Below, piece by piece: positions 56,090-64,000 of a DNA stretch of 64,000 nucleotides. The translations under genes were made by a program, and so were the position numbers. This DNA comes from Flammula alnicola (Eukaryota > Basidiomycota > Agaricomycetes > Agaricales > Strophariaceae), in NCBI GenBank assembly GCA_015499995.1, contig JADNRV010000007.1:62001-126000 (forward strand), read 5' to 3'. Positions within the stretch are counted from its first letter, which is position 1, and each line of letters opens with the position of its first letter. A model generated the notes under the pieces. The model was not told where the DNA came from. It ran no database searches and saw only the letters and a list, made by a program, of their open reading frames with translations.

Positions 56090-57744
56090 TTAGTCCCATC
56101 CGAGGCCGTCGGTAGTGTAGTCATCAGCGTATTCGCCATCATCGTAGTGATTGTACAGGTCAGAGTCGGAATACTCGTAGTCATCATCTTCCCGACGATA
56201 CTCGATAAATTCCAGAGAGTCGGAGTTGTAATCCGGATCTTCGTCGTAACTGTGCCCTCCGATGCTTTCATCGTCATCTGAGCGAAAACGGACATTCCGG
56301 GTGACGTCAAGAAAACCCTGCTCGCTCGGCGTTGTCGTAATGGTGAGAGAGTCACCAAGAATTGTTCTCAGCTGTGGATCTATTTTCTGGTCTCCAGGCA
56401 ATCGAAGGATGGTCGGACAACCCAACTTGGGCTTTTGTTGACAAACGATAGTTGACAACTCCTCGACGTCAAGGTATGGTTGATAGTCATGGTAAAATGT
56501 TTCTGAAATTGATGCCGCGGCTGGATCCAGATTGAAGGTAATTGAGTGAAGATTCGTCAAGCTGAGAACATACAGCAAGGCAAAGTCCACATTTTTTGGG
56601 AAATGTGTAATTTCCAAGTCTGTGGCCTTGGAAAGGGAGGAAAGGAACGAGATGTCGTCCATCCATACTTCACGACTGTCGATCTGAATCCGAAGTTTTA
56701 GCAGATGCGGTAAATTTGGCCATTGGGCGAATATCGAGGCATGGTGAGGGGTCAGGTCAGAAGAGAAATCGGCCACCTCGAGATACTCGAGATTCTTCAT
56801 AACCACAGACAGAAATGGAAGCATGCATCCACAGCTTTCGGTATGATCTGTGCCGAGATTGATCGCGAGCGAGCGCAGAGATGGTGCATTTAATTCTGAC
56901 AGGTTACTGTAATCCTGTTGAGACAGAGGAGGAGACATATCAGAGTTCTGGATGACGAGCGTATCCAGTAATGGGAATTTCTCGAAGAGCATTTGGAAAT
57001 TGGTCAGACTTAATTGCATCGTTTTGATGTCCAAGGAGGTCAAATTTGGAGCCGGAGGAAAGTCCTGAATGTCGAACGAACCAAGTTGGAGGAAGCGCAG
57101 GGCGCGGGCATCTATATCCCTCCATGAGCGCACACGGGGCATGGTTGAGTCGAGGATCTCAGTCCACGTTGCTGAAACGATCGACGAAATATCAAGTGTC
57201 GTTAAGTTGGGAGTTTCAAGACCCTTCCACCGGCTAAATATTGCTTCAACATCCTGCGATGTTACGACACGGACGGTCAAACTCCGGAGACGGGATACGT
57301 GTTTTGCAATGGTGTCGCGAATGAGTTCTAGTCTCTCAGGCTTGGGCTGGTTCCAAGTCGTGTCGAATTTGACATCGATCAACGCAGGTTTCGACCTTTC
57401 AAAGTGAACCAACGTATCATGGGAGGTGATGCTCGGAACGCCGATTTTGGTCCAAAGAAGTGGTGTGCCCATAACCGTGTCTCTCCACGAGCGACAAACG
57501 GCGATTAGGGTCTTTTGGAAAGGAGTGAGTAGCTCGTTCATGGCATCAAGCAAGAAAGTAGAAAATATTTCAAGGAGTATGTCGTCCGGGATAGATGCGA
57601 TGTAGCAAGTATGGGTATTAGTTTGGCTCTATCACGGTCGTACGTATCAGACGCTCGTTTCAATGAAGACGAGGACATTCCACAATAGATGGAACCGACC
57701 TTTCCTTTGGGAGCTCTATTTTGGCGTTCTTTTGACAGAGACAT
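56090..57744 (-). CDS. F-box / leucine-rich protein
   Basis: Substrate-recognition subunit type of SCF ubiquitin ligases, in a family expanded in mushrooms. The first exon (57744-57700) starts MSLSKERQNRAPKGK. After an intron comes an F-box, ASIPDDILLEIFSTFLLDAM with QKTLIAVCRSWRDTVMGTPL then LWTKI. Leucine-rich-like repeats follow (LTSLDIKTMQLSLTNFQMLF; NLEYLEVADFSSDLTPHHAS; DLEITHFPKNVDFALLYVLS). The C-terminal tail is very acidic and ends GEYADDYTTDGLGWD. Paralogue at 63178-64000. Confidence 0.85.
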
Positions 57745-57837
57745 CGTACCACGAAGTGAGTGTCGGTGTTTGAGTAGATGACGATTGGGAGTGGAAGTAG
57801 AGTCGGAGTCAAGCTGACTTATAGGCTTAGGCTGAGT

Positions 57838-58920
57838 AGTCACCCTCAGTAAAAAGCAAAGTTAGCCATAGTCAATGCAGAGTCATGCAAGGTCAGCAAA
57901 AGTCGGCAAAAGTCAGCAAAAAGTCTTGCCTTGTTGAAAAAGTTCTTGGCATCGCAGACACCTCCGTATCATAGTCGTAGCTCAGTCATACACTAGTCAT
58001 ACAAGTCTTACAAGTCTTACATTTGACAAAGTTTGGAGGAAGTGAACTCGGACAGATTTCGCGTTTGTCGGTGAACTGTGGGAAAGTTCCCATATATATC
58101 ACGTGAATACAATGTTCAAATTCGCAACTTGGCTGAATTCGCAACTTGTTCTCTTCGACCACTTCATGTAAGTTCCTGCTCTGCCTATCGGCATGGCCGT
58201 CTCTTTTCCATGGTATGTGGTCATCTTTATTACTTTATTTGCATGCACTTAAACCATTTAGTGCCACCCCAGAGGCATACAATGCCGATCAGCGACTTAA
58301 CGCTACGCAGAAGGCTCGAGGAGAGGGTCGACGGACAGGGATGGATTCCGAGACAAGGGTATGTCTCCTTTCCTTTTCTTGCGCGCCATTGACTCATACA
58401 TTGTGCAGACACCTCCACTCGCACCAAGCGCAGAATAAATCCTCGAGGGAATAGAATTCGTGGACCGGCATGGATGCGGTCATTGAGTCAAGTTAGGAAC
58501 GGGCAATGAGGCACTATGTTGGGTTTAGGATTATGGTAATACATCCCTCCATCTTTGTATTGGTACATATGTAGTATCTGGCCTAGGAATATACCTTTGT
58601 TCTTTGTGCTTTCTAAATGCCTGGAGTGAGGAATATTAAAGAGAATGACTGGGATCTGACTTTTCTATGACTATTTTATTTGCATTTTGCCGTCATCAGA
58701 GTTTTACTGATGTATGACTAGTGTATGATCAGCCACGACTAGAGAATACACTGTAATGACAATTTACTGACTATAGACAACATTGACCTGTTGCCGCAAG
58801 TCAAAAACGCGTTCCCCAAAGCAGATAATAGTCAGTGAAAGGTAAGTTTTTCTATTTCCGACTATTTCGTGACCAATTCACGACTAACTACCGACTTCAT
58901 TTTTTACTGAGAGTCACCTC
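57838..58920. mobile_element. Inverted-repeat element with a small spliced frame
   Basis: The outer motif CCTCAGTAAAAAG (57839-57856) is inverted at 58899-58917, and a longer imperfect pair (57973-58006 and 58711-58741, containing TGTATGACTAGTGTATGA) lies inside. AGTC/GACT words are frequent throughout. About 1.08 kb in all; no transposase. Confidence 0.45.
58112..58438 (+). CDS. Small three-exon candidate gene
   Basis: Exons 58112-58167, 58262-58358 and 58409-58438, with good donors (GTAAGT, GTATGT) and acceptors. Product of 60 residues: MFKFATWLNSQLVLFDHFIA then TPEAYNADQRLNATQKARGE, ending TPPLAPSAE. No CAAX box, no Cys, no signal peptide; function unknown. It lies inside an inverted-repeat element. 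Splicing is inferred, and the frame could be fortuitous. Confidence 0.3.
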
Positions 58921-59836
58921 AGAGTCAGGGCCCGATACTGGTGTTTGTGGGATGAAAATAAAAAAATAAAGAAAAATAAATCGAAATTCCCAAAAAGGAA
59001 AGGAAAAAAAGGAAAAAAGAGAGGGGAGAATGTACATACATCTACGAGGCATCTACTGTGCAATTTCCGTGGCCTGCCTCATGGAAAATGCTGTTCCAGC
59101 ACCAAAAAAGCGACCCAAAATCCAAATTTTTTCCTAGAATGGACATTTTTGATCGCCGCAGATGCGCCGCACAGCCGATGATACTCGCTTAGAGCCCATC
59201 ACCCGTGGTTTCTCACCGTTTTTTGCGTGTTTTAATTGGTCAACAAACGGATACTCGCTTAGATACGTTGGGCTCATCGGCAGACATCTTGAGTAGATTA
59301 GATTTCCCGCGGGATGCCATCTCATGAAATCTAATCGCATTCTAGCAAAATTTCGGCATTTTCCGCGACTTCACTCCGCTACACTCCGCCCTCATTGGCC
59401 TTGCACCATTCACTGCCCCTCATGTGTTTGGCATTTTATGAAGGCTCATTAAGTACATAATAATTGTTTCAATAGGCTTAGCACTCATTTGACATGACGA
59501 TTCACATTTAGTACAGAAAAAATGAAACAGAAAATAAGATTCTTAGTGCATGGGCTCAAATCACTCAAAAACCCATCAAGAACCACCGGTATGATGCTTA
59601 AACTTCAAGTAAGTATCTCTGAAGCATTATGGGTGTGAATTAATGCAATTTTATTTAAAAATTCTGCCTAGCATGAGCGCAATGGATGCGCAATCTAACC
59701 ATCCGCACTTTTTCAGGGGGCCTGGGAAGATTACGTCAGTGCCGAAACATCCGAGTATCAGTGTCAGTATCTGCCACAGACACGAGTAACGAGCCAGAGT
59801 CAGAGACTAGAGTAGGCGGTCTGACGTAGCCTTACT
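58921..59836. other. AT-rich repeat-like region
   Basis: No gene supported. Contains an A-rich tract (58955-59015) and the motif GATACTCGCTTAGA twice (59180 and 59250). The rest is unassigned. Confidence 0.45.
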
Positions 59837-60371
59837 CCCGATACGGTTCCCATACCAGGAGCCCTCCAAAGTTGTGTTTTTTCATATCCCGCTTGATCGC
59901 CGAGTCTCGGCGGCCGCACGTGAGCACGCGTTCTGACTGCGATCGTTGAATCAACAATTTCGAAGTTACCTGAAGTGACAAGTCCTTTACCCCGTTCTCG
60001 TTCAATCTAAGTACAACCATACATATTTGTAGGGATGGGATAGGGACTCCGTTGCGGTGTTTCTGGTGTTGTAAGGTGATTTGGTGTCCATCCGCCGGCA
60101 ATTAGAAATGGATATAGGTGAATAGATTGGACATTGTTGTGTTCCAAAGCATTTCGAGTTGGAGTTATCGGGATTTGAGGGGAGGAAATATCATCATTTG
60201 TCTCATTCTGAGTGAAAAATGCCTTATATTCTACTTCGACTGCTTTGTGCTATCCTCCAATGTTTGATAGAGGTGATTGCACAATCCTGAGAACCGGCAT
60301 ATGAGCGGCCATCGCACGGAGTCCGAAATTTCTCAACTTTGGAGGGCTTCCTATATCGTAACCGTATCGGG
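59837..60371. mobile_element. MITE-like element with 38-bp imperfect inverted ends
   Basis: The left end 59837-59874 (CCCGATACGGTT...GCCCTCCAAAGTTG) is inverted at 60334-60371. Total 535 bp. The minus-strand open frame inside (59832-60101) has no recognised domain. No transposase; a target duplication is not clear. Confidence 0.6.
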
Positions 60372-61557
60372 AACCAGGCGTTATATCAAGGAACGTCAGC
60401 ACGCTACTCAACGTCAGCATGTGCTACTTCCTTTGATCATGTGATCGCCTGGCTAGCGAGGCTAGGTCTGACGCTCTCTGACGCCATCACGTGCACGTGA
60501 CGAAGACGCGTTACTCTGTTCCGAATTCGCGTGTCTTGAAGTTACATCCCATTTGCCCCATTGTGAAGCTCCCAGCTTCATCCAAAATTGAAATTTATGT
60601 AAGTAACCTACAAGTCGGCCTTACTGGGCTATGGGAAGGTCCCAGCCAAAAGATAACATTGCAGACTACTAAGTACATCCCTGTATACTGAGGCTGTATA
60701 TCCCAAGTTTAGTACTCTAGGATATGCTTCGACTCACGAACAACGAAAGAAACATTTTTGAGGTCAAGGCTTCCAAGGCCTTAGCCGTCATTGGATAAGA
60801 TTAGATGTACTGCACGATGTTGTGATCGGTGACGAGGCTGACGATTGATCTCCCTCTAGCCGTCTTCGTTGTCCTCGTATCCTTCCAAATCTTCTTTCGA
60901 TCAAGTCAATATTCCCAGCATTCGGTGACCACCCGCTGCGATCCTCAACCGCATGTAGGCCGAGTGATCTGCATGCCCAGCGCACAAGCAGCCACGGAGA
61001 AGGCTGTAAGGATCCAGCACGGTGTAGTCTCATTCCATATGGGATTTATTTTTAGCGGGCAAGAGATGCTGGTTGGCGCTGAGGCCAGGCCAACATCCTT
61101 ATACATTGTCGAAATTTTTTACAGGATTTTTTGAGAGGTATGGCTAAAGAGGACGTCCGAACATAGGCGTGATCTTTACTCGAAAAAGATGTAGTGTATG
61201 TAACTTTCGTATGGAAATAATTATAGTGGCCTGGAAGACGGGTTTACCCATTTGCAGACGCCCAAGAATTTTTCGCGCAATGCTTCCAGTCGTTTGGTGC
61301 CCGTCTGCTTATTGAGTTTGAGGGTCCACTGACACTCACATTGGACGTCTATCCCTCTGCTGCTGTCTGTCACCACTCCTCTCCTTTCTTAACTTAATTA
61401 GTTTCATATTTGACCGTCAACCGACAAACTAATATCCCTAATAGTAATAGTAACAGACGCGTTGGGGCAGAGTCAAGGATCACGTGCAAGCGAACTCCCA
61501 TTAATATTGTCCTCTGCGGCTCTGCCACTCCTCTGCCCTGCTTTTGATATGGTTCGA
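60372..61557. other. Intergenic region and left part of an insertion
   Basis: 60540-60784 is a diverged copy of the F-box 3' flank (compare 55665-55900). From about 60785 the sequence leaves that homology, which resumes only at about 62960. No convincing gene to 61557. Confidence 0.5.
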
Positions 61558-62279
61558 TCAGTCCACGTCAGGGCCGCGGATGAAGATATTCGCCCCCTCT
61601 TCTGCGCCGTACATCGCACCCTGAACGAAACCGTTCTTATCCAGGATGGATTGTATAGCGTCGATGAAGGACTTCAAGAGGACTTGTGGCTCATTTGCAC
61701 CCTCAGAAACACACTTGTAAGACGGATTCCCAACTTTGAAGATGGAAACATAGGCTTGTCCAGTTGGTTCAGTTGAAGTAGATGGCTGACAATGAATGAG
61801 TAAGTCTATCTCCTTGATACGACAAGCAAGCGCTCACTTGGTCGATCGTCTGGACAGGGGCAATCTCTGCAACGTGCGCCTGTGAAGATGAAGAGCATCA
61901 ATGTAGGATAATCACTAAGAATGCCTGATTAAAGAAGTAACATACGTCCATCGATATTTTCTTCTTCACATCCTCAGGAACACTGTAGCTGCCATAGCAG
62001 TCGACATGGTCCGCCCAATCCTCGTCATCAGTATCAATGAAAACAGTTGCCCCTGCCGGTCCATACATTGCACCCTGAACTATATAATTCTTTTCTCGAG
62101 CTGAATTTAACGCATTGTTGAAGGACGGGAGCAGAAACCTCGCATCATCTGGAACCTCGGAAATGTGACGGCAACCTGCTTTCGAAACGTTGAAAACGAA
62201 AAGGGAAGGAACAAATGGCTAACAACGGGTAAGTTGAGAATTCTTAACACTGATTACTTTTGCTTACTTGGTCGGTCAT
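61558..62279 (-). CDS. Two-repeat protein of unknown function
   Basis: Four-exon model with phase-0 introns: 62279-62268, 62218-61946, about 61879-61838 and about 61787-61558. Roughly 185 residues. Repeat A reads PFVPSLFVFNVSKAGCRHIS, then RFLLPSFNNALNSAREKNYI then VQGAMYGPAGATVFID. Repeat B reads AYVSIFKVGNPSYKCVSEGA, then VLLKSFIDAIQSILDKNGF then VQGAMYGAEEGANIFIRGPD. Both share V-x-x-F-K/N-V, a helical L-P/K-S-F segment and VQGAMYG. Each repeat is entered through an exon ending in (T/I)DQ. No signal peptide. I recognise no known family. It lies inside an insertion between two halves of a duplicated F-box flank. Confidence 0.6.
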
Positions 62280-62294
62280 AGCGAGCTCCTTGAA

Positions 62295-62728
62295 TCAAGG
62301 AATTAGGACCCAGATATTGCGAATTTGAGCAGGTAGGTGGTAGTTCCTAAGGAGCCATTTGGGAGCGGTTTTGATAAAGGCTTCCGAGTCAGGCTTCTTG
62401 GATAAGGTGTCAGATCCATCGATCGTGGACGGAGTCACCTCTTGTTCTCTGTTGTACCCACAGCCATGAGCGCTGAGCGCTGATTGATGGTTAAAGTCAC
62501 AGGAGTCTAGCGAGTGCTTGGGACCCACAGCTCACCTTGGTTGGAACAATAGCTCGGTGTATACTTGGCACATAGGTCAGGAACCGAGCTAAATCGTCTA
62601 CGTGAAATGTACTCAATACAGACAATAAACAGAATACAACAAAAAAAGATAGCTCACCACACTTCCGAGTCAGCTTCAAATTCAAACTTGGTGGCCTTTG
62701 CCGCACTTATGGTAGCCGCTATGCCCAT
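62295..62728 (-). CDS. Possible upstream relative of the two-repeat gene
   Basis: Tentative exons starting MGIAATISAAKATKFEFEAD at 62728 and ending RNYHLPAQIRNIWVLIP at 62295. Splicing that keeps this frame passes through CSVPDLCAKYTPSYC. In other frames the DNA resembles the neighbouring repeat: DDLARFLTYVPSIHRAI recalls DDARFLLPSFNNAL, and NSLIQGARYDRP recalls NYIVQGAMYGPA. It may therefore be a decayed third repeat or upstream exons of the same gene rather than a separate gene. Confidence 0.3.
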
Positions 62729-63177
62729 GACACCCTAGCTCGTCGCTCGAGATCATGAATGTGGATTGACGACTCCGCTTCGATTTTCCCAGCAGCAACT
62801 CTTTTGTCAAGACCATACTGCCGAAATGGTCACGGTAATAGGCCCTGCCAGTTGAACCCACAGACTAATCGATGCAATCAAGTGTCGAATTTCCACGCGA
62901 TAACCGGCTGTGTATATTGTAGCTGTCGAAGGTTGTAATAGCTGTCTAGTATTACACATACTAGTCCCAGGGTCTCGGTGAAGATAAGTCAAATGTAACT
63001 GCAGAGTGGTTTCGTCAGGTTCAGACGTCACATGCGCGATAATCCAAATGTTCCTGGCATCCTTTATGTCAAATCGGTAGCACAGCTAAAGGAAGGCGGA
63101 ACTCGAGGAAGGGCCCGGGGTTCCTTATATGTTTGCAAGATTCTGCCTTCAACGTTGCGTACATTACGCGATCGATG
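62729..63177. other. 3' flank of partial F-box gene
   Basis: From about 62960 it matches 55900-56089 (CTGCAGAGTGGTT, CGTCAGG, TGTTCCTGGCATCC, CGGTAGCACAGC, AAGGAAGGCGGAACT), that is, the shared 3' flank of the two F-box genes. 62729-62959 holds no recognised gene. Confidence 0.65.
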
Positions 63178-64000
63178 CTAGTCCCATTCGAGGTCTTCGG
63201 CAGTGTAGTCGTCGGCGTATTCACCCTCGTCCTCGTGGTTTTCGTAAAGGTCGAAATACTCGTCGTCATTTTCCCATTGATACTCGAGAAAGTCCATGAA
63301 GTCGGAGTTGTAGTCCGATTCTTCGTCGGGAGTGTGTCCTTCTATGGTTTCGTCGTCGTCGCTGTCCGAGTAAAAAGGTCCACGCCGGATAACGTCGAGA
63401 AAAGCCTGCTCGCTCGGCGTTGTCGTGATAGCGAGAGAGTCGCCAAGAATTTCTCTCAGTTGAGGATGCACTTTCTCGTCTCTAGGCACTTGAAGGATGG
63501 TCGGGCACCCCAACTTGGGCTTTCGTTCATGAATGATCCTCGAAAATTCCTCGAGGTCAAGGAACAGGCCCTCAGTTAAAGATGGAGCCAGATTGAAGGT
63601 AATTGAGTGAAGATTCGTCAGGCCGAGAACGTACCACAGCATAGTGTCTGCTACCTGTCTTGGGAGATCTATAAGTTCCAGGTCCGTGGTCTTCGAAAGG
63701 GAAGAAAGGAACGAGATGTTGTTCTTCCATCCTTCGAGATCGCCGCCGGTGATCCGAATGCGAAGTTTTTGCAGACGCGGTAAATTTGTCCATTGGGCGA
63801 ATACCGAAGCAAGGTGGGGTGTCAATCGAGAAGAGAAAATGGCCACCTCGAGATATTCGAGATTCCTGAGGGCCACGGACAGAAATGGAAGTACGCATCC
63901 ACAGTTTTCGGAATGATCTGCTGGCTCGATATTGATTGCGAGGGAGCGCAGAGATTCTGCGTTTATTTTTGATAGGTTTATGGGATCTTCTTGAGATAGA
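63178..64000 (-). CDS. F-box / leucine-rich protein, paralogue (C-terminal part)
   Basis: Runs off the window end, so the F-box is not visible. The rest closely follows the gene at 56090-57744: NLEYLEVAIFSSRLTPHLAS, ISFLSSLSKTTDLELIDLPR, LTNLHSITFNL, KPKLGCPTILQVPRDEK, LGDSLAITTTPSEQAFLDVI and the acidic tail ending GEYADDYTAEDLEWD. Same orientation and shared 3' flank, so it is a direct duplicate about 7 kb away. One interval before the REPKLGCP-type segment is shorter than in the paralogue. Confidence 0.85.
   Translation of the reverse strand, partial: LSQEDPINLSKINAESLRSLAINIEPADHSENCGCVLPFLSVALRNLEYLEVAIFSSRLTPHLASVFAQWTNLPRLQKLRIRITGGDLEGWKNNISFLSSLSKTTDLELIDLPRQVADTMLWYVLGLTNLHSITFNLAPSLTEGLFLDLEEFSRIIHERKPKLGCPTILQVPRDEKVHPQLREILGDSLAITTTPSEQAFLDVIRRGPFYSDSDDDETIEGHTPDEESDYNSDFMDFLEYQWENDDEYFDLYENHEDEGEYADDYTAEDLEWD

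Noticed and set aside
58112..58438. Mating pheromone precursor
   Set aside because: Small size and small exons fit, but there is no CAAX motif at the C-terminus in any spliced or unspliced frame.
59832..60101. 89-codon minus-strand gene
   Set aside because: It overlaps the inverted end of a MITE-like element and has no recognisable domain.
1..64000. CRISPR arrays, rRNA and tRNA genes
   Set aside because: No regularly spaced short repeats with unique spacers, and no tRNA B-box-like cloverleaf was noticed by eye; a tRNA scan would be needed to exclude tRNAs fully.

Overview
The window is nuclear DNA of a basidiomycete fungus, most likely an Agaricomycete. It has many short GT-AG introns (about 45-75 nt), close-packed housekeeping genes on both strands, and typical mushroom gene families: TPR-CHAT, DUF4246, large F-box families and degenerate SRPK-like kinases. 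All gene models were built by eye from splice signals and family motifs, without a database search. I saw no bacterial operon, CRISPR array, rRNA or tRNA.

Layout. 1-9.6 kb: the end of N-acetylglucosamine-phosphate mutase, the glutathione-degradation amidotransferase DUG3, a TPR-CHAT protein, an ICE2-like ER membrane protein and the large subunit of molybdopterin synthase. 9.6-14.8 kb: NAA38, then one arm (9960-14836) of a large inverted segmental duplication carrying a frameshifted DUF4246 gene. 15.3-18.3 kb: a proline-rich protein and a secreted precursor made of ten near-identical 18-residue peptides separated by Arg/Lys-Arg sites, which is the most interesting locus. 18.3-20.3 kb: repeats. 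20.3-34.7 kb: ESF1, NUDC, a SIZ/PIAS SUMO ligase, the ADP/ATP carrier, a pseudouridine-degrading fusion enzyme and an IRC3-like helicase.

34.7-45.1 kb is accessory DNA. It holds F-box and kinase pseudogenes, then the second duplication arm (36839-44573, reversed) with an apparently intact DUF4246 gene and an additional Cys-rich zinc-cluster-like gene. Past its edge lies a copied fragment of the helicase gene. 45.1-55.5 kb is dense again: an EED/ESC-like Polycomb WD40 protein, a complex I subunit, a BRCT-Myb Rap1-like protein, ribosomal protein S16 (uS9), mitochondrial uL4m and a large uncharacterised protein. 55.5-64 kb: two F-box paralogues with shared 3' flanks, two small inverted-repeat elements, and an insertion that holds a novel two-repeat gene.

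The housekeeping genes form no common pathway. Several are divergent pairs with short shared promoters (MOCS2B/NAA38, NUDC/SUMO ligase, EED/complex I, uS9/uL4m). The accessory blocks show local duplication, inversion, insertion and gene decay.
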